Source of the DNA: an uncultured Pelagibacteraceae bacterium
Lineage (GTDB): Bacteria > Pseudomonadota > Alphaproteobacteria > Pelagibacterales > Pelagibacteraceae
Direction of reading: 5' to 3'
NCBI GenBank assembly: GCA_902557235.1
Contig: CACDZR010000001.1
Coordinates: 62,001-126,000 of the forward strand
Length of the DNA stretch: 64,000 bases
Position 1 is the stretch's first letter. Each line of letters begins with the position of its first letter. The notes below the pieces were generated by a model. It saw only the letters and a program-made list of their open reading frames with translations. It did not search any database and was not told the DNA's origin. Shown piece by piece: positions 25,128 through 33,486 of this stretch. A program made the translations under genes and the position numbers.

Positions 25128-26231
25128 ATGGATGATGTTGTAATAGTTGGTGGTGGAATTATTGGCGCAGCAACTGCTTATTTTCTGTCTAAAGAAGGAA
25201 GAAAAGTCAAAGTAATTGAAAGAGATCCAACTTATAAATCAGCTTCTTTTCCTCTCTCACTTGGTGGTTTTAGAAGACAATTTTTTCAAACAGAGAATAT
25301 TTTATTAGGTAAATTTGCGAGAGAGTTTATTTTTCAAATACCAGAATTACTTAAAACAGAAAAAAATCCTAATCCTACTGCAAGCATGGTTCCAAATGGA
25401 TATTTATTAATGTTTGGCCCAGAACATGCGGAAGAACAATATAAGGCTTTGGAAAATCATAAAGCTTGTGAGGCTGGAACAAAAAACATTAAGGGTTCTG
25501 AATTAGATAAATTTTTTCCTTACGTAAACAAAGATGGAATAGAGACTGCTACATTTACTGATAATAAAAGTGAAGGGTGGATTGATCCTTTTCTTTTTCA
25601 CACAGCATTAAAAAGTAAAGCAATAGAACAAGGTGCAGAATTCATAAAGGGAGAGGTAAAATCTTTATCAGAAATAAATGCTAAAACCATAGTATCTGCT
25701 GCTGGATGTTGGACAAAAGAACTACTAGAAGATATTCCTGTGGAACCTCAAAAGCATACAGTCTTTAGAGTTAAGTGTCCAAAACACATTCCTGAAATGC
25801 CATTAACTGGAGATTTAACAACAGGAGTTTATTGGAGACCTGAGGGTAAAGAGTATTTAGCTGGTTCACCAAAATCAGTTTTTGATGCTACAGATCTAGA
25901 ACCTGCTTGGGATGATTTTGAGGAATTAGTTTGGCCTGCTTTAGCTAAAAGAATTCCAGCATTTGAAGAATTGAAATTAACTGGTGGTTGGGCAGGTTAT
26001 TATGATTGTAATAGATTAGATAATAATGCGGTTGTAGGAAAACATCCTAAATTTGAAAACGTATATTTAGCAACTGGTTTTACTGGAAGAGGGTTAATGC
26101 AAGCACCAGGAATTGGAAGAGCTTTAACAGAACTAATTACAACAGGCTCTTATCAATCGATTGATATTTCAAATATGGCAGTAGAAAGAGTATTAGGTGC
26201 AAAAGCAAGACCTGAACCTTACGTGCTATAA
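25128..26231 (+). CDS. FAD-dependent oxidoreductase (DAO/FOXRED1 type)
   Basis: A 367-residue flavoprotein with an N-terminal GGGIIGAATAYFLS FAD motif at residues 8-21 and a C-terminal LATGFTGRGLMQAPGIGRALTELI region. It resembles the glycine/D-amino-acid oxidase (DadA/SoxB/FOXRED1) group, whose members oxidise secondary or tertiary amines such as sarcosine, dimethylglycine or D-amino acids. A FOXRED1-like branch is favoured by the SLGGFRRQFF segment. The substrate is not established. A sarcosine role would fit the creatinase gene at 32.3 kb, but that is inference. It abuts tspO without a gap. Confidence 0.83.
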   Translation: MDDVVIVGGGIIGAATAYFLSKEGRKVKVIERDPTYKSASFPLSLGGFRRQFFQTENILLGKFAREFIFQIPELLKTEKNPNPTASMVPNGYLLMFGPEHAEEQYKALENHKACEAGTKNIKGSELDKFFPYVNKDGIETATFTDNKSEGWIDPFLFHTALKSKAIEQGAEFIKGEVKSLSEINAKTIVSAAGCWTKELLEDIPVEPQKHTVFRVKCPKHIPEMPLTGDLTTGVYWRPEGKEYLAGSPKSVFDATDLEPAWDDFEELVWPALAKRIPAFEELKLTGGWAGYYDCNRLDNNAVVGKHPKFENVYLATGFTGRGLMQAPGIGRALTELITTGSYQSIDISNMAVERVLGAKARPEPYVL

Positions 26232-26242
26232 TTTACTATTAA

Positions 26243-26944
26243 ATGCAAAAAATTTTTAATTTTTTTCCACTAACAGTTTATAAGTCTTCACTTTCACTTT
26301 CAGAAAGTGAAAAAAACGAAATGATCGAAGAAGTCCGATTGATGGAAAAAAAAAGTAAAAATTTAGATTATAAATCTACAACAAAGGCTTGGACAGGAGA
26401 TACCCAAGGATTTGAATATTTGCACAATAATCCAAAATTTAAAAATTTGTTTATTCAAATTAATAATTGTATTTTGGAATATTTAGAAAGTTTATCAGTG
26501 AACTATAAAAAACTTGATCTTTATTTTCAGAGATCGTGGGCCACAATTTCAAAAAAAACTGAACATATTGATAATCATTCACATGATCAGTCACACCTTT
26601 CTATTGCATTTTATTTAAAGAAACAAAAAGACGATGCTAAGATCATGTTTTTTGATACTTCTAAGCATAATGAATTTATTCCACAATTATTTGACTCAAG
26701 ATCGCTAGCAAAAGAAAATATTTTTAAAAAACGAGATATTTTAAATTCAAGCAAAGTTGTATTTGATACTAAAGAAGATGATTTGTTGATATTTCCTTCT
26801 AAAACAATTCATGGCACAGAACAAGGAAAGTCTAATTCTGAAAGGATATCAATTTCAGCAGATATAGTATTTTTAGCTAAAGATTCATCAACACTTGAAC
26901 ATTTAGTTCCCCCAGTCGAAAATTGGAAAAAATTTTCTAATTAA
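26243..26944 (+). CDS. Putative 2-oxoglutarate/Fe(II) oxygenase (TIGR02466 type)
   Basis: A 233-residue jelly-roll enzyme of the TIGR02466/2OG-FeII-Oxy_5 group. The iron ligands are probably the HSHDQSH cluster near residue 115 and the His in FPSKTIHGTEQ near 192, with Arg in SERISISAD near 203 as the oxoglutarate contact. Substrate unknown. It follows the FAD oxidoreductase by 11 bases, so the two oxidative enzymes may act together. It converges with selO across a 5-base gap. Confidence 0.78.
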   Translation: MQKIFNFFPLTVYKSSLSLSESEKNEMIEEVRLMEKKSKNLDYKSTTKAWTGDTQGFEYLHNNPKFKNLFIQINNCILEYLESLSVNYKKLDLYFQRSWATISKKTEHIDNHSHDQSHLSIAFYLKKQKDDAKIMFFDTSKHNEFIPQLFDSRSLAKENIFKKRDILNSSKVVFDTKEDDLLIFPSKTIHGTEQGKSNSERISISADIVFLAKDSSTLEHLVPPVENWKKFSN

Positions 26945-26949
26945 TAAAG

Positions 26950-28404
26950 TTAAGTACCACAAAAAGTTTTGTAATCTTTAAAAGAGGTATCCATTTTCAG
27001 ATAATCTGAAATATTTTCTTGCAGTTCATATGGTGCTTTTAAAATTTCTAATAGTTTATTAAATGGCTCAAGATTACTATCGTTGGCTTTTTCTAATGCA
27101 TTTTCAATTTTATGATTTCTGGGAATCACAAGAGGATTAACACTTCTCATTAATTTTGTATAATTTTCTTGAGTATTATTATTTAGTTTTAATCTCTCTA
27201 GCCAATTTTTTTTCCATTTTTGAAAATTATCATCTTTATATAAGTCATCATCATAGTCTTTAAGATTCATTAAATGACAAAAAGTATTTGTATAGTCTAC
27301 TTTGTTTTGATGCATCCAAGTGAGCAAATCAACAATCAAAAATTTATCTTTGTTATCTTCACCTAATAATCCAAGTTTTGTTCTCATCATCTTCAACCAT
27401 TTTTCCTCATATTTTTTGCCGAATGTTTCAATTATCTCTGTTGCACTTTTAACCGCCTTACCTTCATCTTCATCAATTAAAGGTATTAAACACTCAGCAA
27501 ATCTTGAAAGATTCCATTTTGTTATAGCTGGTTGATTACAATAAGCATATCTTCCCACCCTATCAATTGAGCTAAAAACTGTTTTTGGGTCATAGGTATC
27601 CATGAATGCACATGGACCATAATCGATTGTCTCACCAGAAATTGTCATATTATCAGTATTCATAACACCATGAATAAATCCAACACGCATCCAATTAACT
27701 ACAAGATCAATTTGTTTATCTATAAGCACGTTCAAAAGGTCTAAAGCTCTATTGTTTGAATTTATTAGTTTTGGATAATGTCTTTTAATCACATAATTAA
27801 GTAAAATTTCTAACTCATCTTTTTTATCACGTGCTGCAACATATTGAAAAGTTCCAACTCTAATATGACTTGAAGCTACTCTCGTTAAGATAGCACCTTG
27901 CAATGGAGTCTCTCGCATTATTTCCTCACCTGTTTTAGCTACCGCTAAACTTCTTGTTGATGGAATATTTAGGTGATGCATCGCTTCACTAATTATATAT
28001 TCTCTTAACATTGGACCCAGTGCAGCTCTGCCGTCACCATTTCTTGAAAATGCTGTTTTACCTGATCCTTTAAATTGAATATCGTATCTCTCATTATTTT
28101 TCGTTAAATGCTCTCCTATTAAAACTGCTCTTCCATCTCCTAACATTGTGAAATGTCCGAATTGGTGACCAGCATAAGCTTGAGCAATAGCATTACTCCC
28201 CTCTGGAAGAATATTTCCGGTGAATAAAGCTGCTAATTTATTTTTGTCGATTTTGGAAAAGTCCAAGTTTAATTCTTCAACTAAATCTTTATTCATTAAA
28301 ACTAACTCAGGGTTTTTTACGGCAATAGGTTCAATATGTTCTTTAAATACATCAGACAATCTTGAATAAGAGTTATCAAAATTCCAATTCATATTATTCT
28401 TCAT
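26950..28404 (-). CDS. selO: SelO/YdiU protein adenylyltransferase (pseudokinase)
   Basis: SelO transfers AMP from ATP to hydroxyl groups of proteins, and in E. coli it modifies redox proteins. This 484-residue copy has the YDIQFKGSGKTAFSRNGDGR nucleotide-binding region, the GVMNTDNM catalytic-loop and the DYGPCAFMD metal motif. The chain ends in FCGT, so a Cys occupies the site that is selenocysteine in animal SelO. I take the ATG at 28404 as the start. The longer frame to 28452 runs into msrA, and the family normally begins just before the FDNSY segment (Met at 28392 is also possible). It sits 5 bases downstream of msrA. Confidence 0.9.
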   Translation of the reverse strand: MKNNMNWNFDNSYSRLSDVFKEHIEPIAVKNPELVLMNKDLVEELNLDFSKIDKNKLAALFTGNILPEGSNAIAQAYAGHQFGHFTMLGDGRAVLIGEHLTKNNERYDIQFKGSGKTAFSRNGDGRAALGPMLREYIISEAMHHLNIPSTRSLAVAKTGEEIMRETPLQGAILTRVASSHIRVGTFQYVAARDKKDELEILLNYVIKRHYPKLINSNNRALDLLNVLIDKQIDLVVNWMRVGFIHGVMNTDNMTISGETIDYGPCAFMDTYDPKTVFSSIDRVGRYAYCNQPAITKWNLSRFAECLIPLIDEDEGKAVKSATEIIETFGKKYEEKWLKMMRTKLGLLGEDNKDKFLIVDLLTWMHQNKVDYTNTFCHLMNLKDYDDDLYKDDNFQKWKKNWLERLKLNNNTQENYTKLMRSVNPLVIPRNHKIENALEKANDSNLEPFNKLLEILKAPYELQENISDYLKMDTSFKDYKTFCGT

Positions 28405-28409
28405 AAAGT

Positions 28410-28985
28410 TTATTGACTCCAGATTCTTTTTAACAATTCCTCTCTTCCACATGCTTTTTTATATCTAAGATATCTTTCTAATTTAATCTTATAAAAATCT
28501 TGATGGTATTCCTCCGCCTTATAAAATTTTTCAAAATTCCTAATGTATGTAACAACTTTTTTGTTAAATCTATTTTGTAAATCTTTTATGTCTTTTTCTA
28601 TTAATTTTTTTTCTTCTTCATTTTGATAAAATGCAACTGATCTGTAACTATATCCTTTGTCACAAAATTGACCGTAAGCATCAAATGGATCAATATTAAC
28701 CCAAAAATTTTCTAACAATTCCTTGAATGAAATAATTTCTTTATCATAAATTATTTCCACAACTTCAAAGTGACCTGTATTCCCATACGTTACCTCTTTG
28801 TATGTTGGGTTTTTAGTAATACCTCCAGAATAACCAGAAATTACCTCTTCCACACCTTTTAATTTTTCAAAAGATTCCTCTACACACCAAAAACATCCTC
28901 CCGCAAAATACGCCTTACCTTTTTGAGCAGAATATGAAAAATTTATATTAATTAAAAAAAAGAAAATTATAAAAAAATACTTCAT
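28410..28985 (-). CDS. msrA: Peptide-methionine (S)-S-oxide reductase MsrA, secreted
   Basis: A 191-residue MsrA with the catalytic GGCFWCVEE motif; Cys31 is the nucleophile, Cys34 is nearby, and a probable resolving Cys lies in KKACGREELL near the C-terminus. The first 19 residues form a hydrophobic signal (KYFFIIFFFLININFSYSA), so this copy should act in the periplasm, while MsrB at 2.0 kb has no signal. It precedes selO on the same transcript. The pairing of a sulfoxide reductase with a redox-linked AMPylase suggests an oxidative-stress unit. Confidence 0.93.
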   Translation of the reverse strand: MKYFFIIFFFLININFSYSAQKGKAYFAGGCFWCVEESFEKLKGVEEVISGYSGGITKNPTYKEVTYGNTGHFEVVEIIYDKEIISFKELLENFWVNIDPFDAYGQFCDKGYSYRSVAFYQNEEEKKLIEKDIKDLQNRFNKKVVTYIRNFEKFYKAEEYHQDFYKIKLERYLRYKKACGREELLKRIWSQ

Positions 28986-28990
28986 TAATT

Positions 28991-29013
28991 ATCATAAACA
29001 AATTCGTTATGAT
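28991..29013 (-). promoter_or_regulatory. Inverted repeat upstream of msrA
   Basis: ATCATAA (28991-28997) and TTATGAT (29007-29013) are exact complements with a 9-base spacer, lying 5-27 bases upstream of the msrA start. It may be a leader hairpin or an operator for a redox regulator. Evidence is limited to symmetry. Confidence 0.3.
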
Positions 29014-29026
29014 AAGTCCAGATTTT

Positions 29027-29056
29027 AAAGGTAGCTACTTTTCAGTAGCCACCTTT
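29027..29056 (-). terminator. Probable terminator downstream of formate dehydrogenase
   Basis: AAAGGTAGCTAC (29027-29038) pairs with GTAGCCACCTTT (29045-29056) around a 6-base loop. The single mismatch becomes a G-U pair on the minus strand, the strand of the formate dehydrogenase gene that ends at 29074. The U-tract is short, so termination strength is uncertain. Confidence 0.55.
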
Positions 29057-29073
29057 AATATTTCTATTGAAAA

Positions 29074-30273
29074 TTATTTTTTTTTGTATTTTGCTGCTTC
29101 TTCAGATCCCCCAGTAGCTGAACCTTTACTATATGAGTGAGCACCCATACCAGCTAACTGACCATCTTTAACAATCAAATATTGATTTCTAATTTCTTTA
29201 CCTTCAAAGAAACATTCCAGTATTTCTCTAACTCCATCAGCATATCTTGATTGTGCTGTCAAAGATGTACCAGAAGTATGAGGTGTCATACCATGATGAG
29301 GCATAGTTCTCCATACATGATCATTAGGTGCTGGTTGAGGAAACCATACGTCTCCAGCGTAACCACTTAATTGACCACTCTTTAATGCTTTTGCGATTGC
29401 ATCACGATTACAGATTTTTCCTCTTGCAGTATTTACAATGTAAGCACCTTTTTTCATTTTACTTATCATTGCATCATCAAATAAGTTCTCAGTTTCAGGG
29501 TGAAGAGGACAATTGATTGTTACCACATCACAAACTTTCACCATTGATTCTACAGACTCATGGAATGTAAGATTTAATTCTTTTTCAACAGAATCAGGTA
29601 GTTTATGTCTGTCAAAATAGTGCAAATGAACATCGAATGGTTTCATTTTTCTTAATGCATCTAAACCAATACGTCCTGCTGCAACTGTTCCAATATGCAT
29701 ACCTTCAACATCATATGATCTTTGTACTGCATCAGCAATATTCCAACCACCTTCATTAACGATTCTATGTTGATTGTGGTAATCTCTTACCATTGAAACA
29801 ATCATCATAACAATGTGTTCAGCGACAGATCGAGAATTACAATAAGTTACCTCCACAACATCAATTTTATTATCCATTGCAGCTTGTAAATCAACATGGT
29901 CTGAACCAATTCCAGCTGTGATAGCCATCTTGAGATTTTTAGCTTTAGCAATTCTCTCTTTTGTCAAATAATATGGAAAGAAAGGTTGAGAAATTACAAT
30001 GTCAGCATCAACAATATGTTTGTCAGCCTCACATCCATCACCATCTTTACTATTAGTAACAACTAATTCGTGACCATTGCTTTCTAAAAATTTTCTTAAT
30101 CCAAGCTCACCTGATACACATCCTAGCAATTGTCCTGGAGTGTAATCTCTTCCTTTAGGCGAAGGTAAAGTCATTCCGTCAGGATATTTCTCTATCTTCG
30201 GTAATTCTGAAAGTGCATATGATTTTGGCATTCCACCTTTTGGATCATCATATAATACGCATAATATTTTCAT
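29074..30273 (-). CDS. fdh: NAD-dependent formate dehydrogenase
   Basis: A 399-residue soluble, metal-free formate dehydrogenase of the 2-hydroxyacid dehydrogenase superfamily, oxidising formate to CO2 with NAD. Diagnostic segments are KILCVLYDDPKGG at the start, the substrate-loop SQPFFPYYLTKERIAKA, ITAGIGSDHVDL, the nucleotide motif GTVAAGRIGL (in place of GxGxxG, as in this subfamily), NTARGKI and TPHTSGTS with the catalytic Arg and His. A strong AGGAGA ribosome-binding site precedes the ATG. It stands alone between a terminator and the HPP gene. It could burn formate from folate-linked C1 units, demethylation reactions or sarcosine oxidation. Confidence 0.95.
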   Translation of the reverse strand: MKILCVLYDDPKGGMPKSYALSELPKIEKYPDGMTLPSPKGRDYTPGQLLGCVSGELGLRKFLESNGHELVVTNSKDGDGCEADKHIVDADIVISQPFFPYYLTKERIAKAKNLKMAITAGIGSDHVDLQAAMDNKIDVVEVTYCNSRSVAEHIVMMIVSMVRDYHNQHRIVNEGGWNIADAVQRSYDVEGMHIGTVAAGRIGLDALRKMKPFDVHLHYFDRHKLPDSVEKELNLTFHESVESMVKVCDVVTINCPLHPETENLFDDAMISKMKKGAYIVNTARGKICNRDAIAKALKSGQLSGYAGDVWFPQPAPNDHVWRTMPHHGMTPHTSGTSLTAQSRYADGVREILECFFEGKEIRNQYLIVKDGQLAGMGAHSYSKGSATGGSEEAAKYKKK

Positions 30274-30342
30274 TTATTCTCCTGTATATTTATAAATTTA
30301 TATAGCGCATCTAACATTATTTTAGGATCTCAGGCAAACAAA

Positions 30343-30807
30343 TTATTTTTGGCTTGGATAAGACTTTTTTAGAATAAATTTGTTAATGATAATTGCAAAA
30401 ATAATAATTATCACAGCCCCTGATATTACAGGACTTAGTAAGTAATCAAATGAAACGCTTCCAATTATTACTATTATGGGATTACCACCTGCTGGTGGAT
30501 GTGTAACGTTTAATAAGATCATTAATCCAACCCCAAATCCCACAGCCAAAGGGATTGTTAAAAAAATTGGTAATGGAACAAAGTGTAAAAAAAGTAAACC
30601 TACTATTGCAGTAACTAAATGACCAAAAAAAACGTTTTTTGGTTGGGCAAAAGGACTTTCAGGATATCCATATAGTAAAACCATTGATGAGCCAAATGAA
30701 GCTAACAAGAACACTCCAAACTCAGTTCTGTAAGTTAAAAAAGTTAAAATCCCAATAGTAATTATTGAAAATAAGCCAGCTAAAATGGATTGTTTTGTAC
30801 TACCCAT
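30343..30807 (-). CDS. HPP-family integral membrane protein
   Basis: A four-helix membrane protein of 154 residues named for its signature, seen here as NVTHPPAGGNPIIVIIG near residues 105-120. Related chloroplast and cyanobacterial HPP proteins transport nitrite, but bacterial members are mostly uncharacterised. It follows the NifU-like gene by 3 bases on the same strand and may be co-transcribed. The substrate here is unknown. Confidence 0.88.
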   Translation of the reverse strand: MGSTKQSILAGLFSIITIGILTFLTYRTEFGVFLLASFGSSMVLLYGYPESPFAQPKNVFFGHLVTAIVGLLFLHFVPLPIFLTIPLAVGFGVGLMILLNVTHPPAGGNPIIVIIGSVSFDYLLSPVISGAVIIIIFAIIINKFILKKSYPSQK

Positions 30808-30810
30808 GTA

Positions 30811-31209
30811 TTAAGTTGATACTATTTTTTTTAAGGTTTTGAAAGGTAACAATATACAATCTTTTTTATTAATATTTTCTTTTTTGATCAATTTTTTCAA
30901 GGAAATCCAGCTTTTTTCAGTAATTTTTACATTATCATCAAAATATAATTCAGCCTTATCACATAAATTGTTAAGCTTTTCTTTTTGGTTGTTAATAGAA
31001 ATTTTTGATAGCAAACTAGCTGAGGCTTGGCAGTAAACACATGACTTTCCCTGATACCCAAAGTCTAAAATTTTTTCATTTTTTAATATAAGCTCTACCT
31101 GCATTTCATCTCCACATAAAGAATTTTTTAATTTTGAAACATGAGTTCTGTTCTCAATATTTCTATTGTTATCTGTGTTTGCTGCAATCTTAAGAACCTC
31201 TAAATCCAT
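30811..31209 (-). CDS. NifU-like iron-sulfur cluster scaffold protein
   Basis: This 132-residue protein matches the N-terminal scaffold domain of IscU/NifU. Two of the three conserved cysteines are clear: NSLCGDEM near residue 32 and GKSCVYCQASAS near 54-57. The third expected Cys may be KDCILLP near residue 121. The aspartate next to the first cysteine (CGDEM) is the usual assembly residue. I start at the ATG at 31209, because the 11 residues before it (to 31242) are not family-like. It is probably an auxiliary scaffold, as the main SUF system is not in this window. Confidence 0.82.
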   Translation of the reverse strand: MDLEVLKIAANTDNNRNIENRTHVSKLKNSLCGDEMQVELILKNEKILDFGYQGKSCVYCQASASLLSKISINNQKEKLNNLCDKAELYFDDNVKITEKSWISLKKLIKKENINKKDCILLPFKTLKKIVST

Positions 31210-31351
31210 ATTGAAATTAATTATATAATAAATAAAAACCAATCAAGAATAGAAATATTTTTAACACAACTTTCAATGGAAAAATAAAATTTAATGTTTA
31301 AGCTATCTCATTTTTGTTGTAGTTGTAAATTTTTAGAACTAATGTCCCAAA

Positions 31352-32257
31352 ATGCTTGAATTAAAAAATCCAAAAATTGCAGTCCCAGTTGTTTTGTTTG
31401 CAGGAATTTTATGGTCATTTGGTCCTCTTGTTGTGAGGTATATGGATAATCCAAATCAAGTTCCATGGCAGTATATATTTGGAAGAGGGTTGACAATTTT
31501 TATTCTTTTAAATCTTTATCTCTATTTTGAGGAGGGGATTAAATTTTATAAAAATTATTTAAAGATGGGATATTCAGGTATTATTGGTGGAACAGGGTTG
31601 GGAATTGCTATGATAAGTTTTATTTACTCAATTACTAATACCTCAGCTGCAATTACTTTGCTTTGCTTGGCAGCAATGCCCTTTTTTACTGCTCTTCTTG
31701 CATTTTTATTCCTTAAGGAAAAAATTTCATTAAATGTTTGGATTTCTATTTTTATTGCAACCATTGGAATTATAATTATGGCCTTTGGAAGTTCTGGGTC
31801 TAATTCTGTGGTTGGTTTTATTTTTGGAATGCTTTCATCAATTGGATTTTCTGTTTTTTCTGTGACTTTAAGATGGAGAACGGAGACTCCAAAGTTTACA
31901 ACAGTAGCTTTTTCAGGTTTTTTTTGTTTTGTTTTTGCAGCTATAATACTTTTAAGTACTAAACAAGTGTTTTTTTCAACAAGCTATAATGGAGCGTTAT
32001 TTTCCCTTCATGGAACACTAGTTTGCTTAGGATTAATTTTATACTCTATTGGCTCAAAAGCTATTCCTGCTGCAGAATTAACATTATTATCATTAACTGA
32101 GGTTATTGGTGGAATTTTTTGGGTATGGCTTCCAATCCTGGGGATTAATGAAGTGCCCGACACTTACACAATAGTAGGTGGTTTTTTTCTATTTATTTCC
32201 TTAATGTATTACAGTTTAGTAATGCGTTGGAACAAAAGACATATTGCTCTTAATTGA
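31352..32257 (+). CDS. DMT/EamA-family permease linked to creatinase
   Basis: A ten-helix EamA permease of 301 residues. Repeat landmarks are GILWSFGPLVVRYMDNP at the first helix and GFIFGMLSSIGFSVFSVTLRWR at the start of the second half. It is followed 11 bases later by creatinase and amidinotransferase on the same strand. An import role for creatine, guanidinoacetate or another guanidino compound is a reasonable guess, but no motif shows it. Confidence 0.87.
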   Translation: MLELKNPKIAVPVVLFAGILWSFGPLVVRYMDNPNQVPWQYIFGRGLTIFILLNLYLYFEEGIKFYKNYLKMGYSGIIGGTGLGIAMISFIYSITNTSAAITLLCLAAMPFFTALLAFLFLKEKISLNVWISIFIATIGIIIMAFGSSGSNSVVGFIFGMLSSIGFSVFSVTLRWRTETPKFTTVAFSGFFCFVFAAIILLSTKQVFFSTSYNGALFSLHGTLVCLGLILYSIGSKAIPAAELTLLSLTEVIGGIFWVWLPILGINEVPDTYTIVGGFFLFISLMYYSLVMRWNKRHIALN

Positions 32258-32268
32258 TTTATTAAGAT

Positions 32269-33486
32269 ATGGAACGACCTGATTTTTTTACTTTAAGAAA
32301 TGGAGAAAAAGTAAAATTACCTTTTTCACCTAAAGAATACCAAGACAGAGTTGATAAACTTAGAAAAGCAATGTCTGAAAATGACATTGAGATAACTATT
32401 CTAACCTCAATGCATAATATTGCATATTATACTGGTTTTATTTATTGCTCATTTGGAAGACCTTATGGATGTGTTGTTACACAAAATAAAGTTGTTACTG
32501 TATCTGCAAACATTGATGCAAGCCAACCATGGAGAAGATCACATTGTCATAATATCATCTATACTGATTGGAAAAGAGATAACTTCTTTAGAGCAATAAA
32601 CTCAATAATTGATAACAAAGATAAACCAAAGTCAATTGGAATAGAAAATGATCATATAACTCTGGAAATAAAGGATAAATTGAATTCAATTTTTGAGAAT
32701 GCGATTTTTAAGGATATTTCAAAAAAATTAATGAAACATAGAATGATAAAATCTGATGAAGAGATAGAAATTATAAAGAATGGAGCGAGAATTGCTGATT
32801 TAGGAGCGGAAGAAATTGTTAAATTAATTAAACCGGGTCAAACAGAGTTAGAAATTGCTATAGCAGGACGTGATCGTATGGAAAGAGAAATTGCAAAATC
32901 ATACCCTGGAGCAGAATATATGGACACTTGGGTATGGTTTCAGTCAGGAATTAATACAGATGGAGCGCACAATCCCAAAACGAATAGAGCTTTGAAAAAT
33001 GGAGATATTTTGTCTTTGAATACTTTTCCAATGATATCAGGATACTATACAGCTCTTGAAAGGACTTTATTTGTTAATGAAGTGGACGATGCTTCTCTTA
33101 AAGCATGGGAAGCTAACGTTAAAGTCCATAAACGAGGATTAGAATTGATAAAACCTGGTATTAAATGTTCTCAAATTTGTGAAGAGTTGAATGATTTGTT
33201 TGCTTCACTTGGATATCTTCAATATAGAACTTTTGGGTATGGTCATTCCTTTGGAATGTTATCTCATTTCTACGGAAGAGAGGCTGGATTAGAATTAAGA
33301 GAGGATATTGATACTGTACTAGAAGAAAACATGGTGATATCAATGGAGCCGATGATTATGATCCCAGAGGGAAAACCTGGTGCTGGTGGATATAGAGAGC
33401 ATGACATTTTAGTAATTAAAAATGATAGTGTGGAAAATATAACTAAATTTCCATTTGGTCCAGAACACAACGTTATAAAAAATTAA
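32269..33486 (+). CDS. Creatinase (creatine amidinohydrolase)
   Basis: A 405-residue pita-bread enzyme of the M24 superfamily. It matches the known creatinase pattern closely along its length: LRNGEKVKLPFSPKEY at the start, SMHNIAYYTGFIYCSFGRPYG, NIDASQPWRR, MDTWVWFQSGINTDGAHNP and GHSFGMLSHFYGREAGLELRED. Phe62 and Arg64 (SFGRP) occupy the substrate carboxylate site; His234 is the catalytic His equivalent, with Glu264 and Glu360 in the active site. Typical M24 metal ligands are replaced, as in true creatinases. The reaction is creatine to sarcosine plus urea. It is a single-base neighbour of the amidinotransferase gene. Confidence 0.9.
   Translation: MERPDFFTLRNGEKVKLPFSPKEYQDRVDKLRKAMSENDIEITILTSMHNIAYYTGFIYCSFGRPYGCVVTQNKVVTVSANIDASQPWRRSHCHNIIYTDWKRDNFFRAINSIIDNKDKPKSIGIENDHITLEIKDKLNSIFENAIFKDISKKLMKHRMIKSDEEIEIIKNGARIADLGAEEIVKLIKPGQTELEIAIAGRDRMEREIAKSYPGAEYMDTWVWFQSGINTDGAHNPKTNRALKNGDILSLNTFPMISGYYTALERTLFVNEVDDASLKAWEANVKVHKRGLELIKPGIKCSQICEELNDLFASLGYLQYRTFGYGHSFGMLSHFYGREAGLELREDIDTVLEENMVISMEPMIMIPEGKPGAGGYREHDILVIKNDSVENITKFPFGPEHNVIKN

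Noticed and set aside
26950-28452. Longer 500-codon selO start
   Set aside because: It overlaps msrA by 43 bases, while the family begins near FDNSY, supporting 28404 or 28392.
30327-30339. CTCAGGCAAAC string resembling a glycine riboswitch element
   Set aside because: It lacks the GCCGAAGGAGC core, the second aptamer and the closing helix, so it is a chance match.
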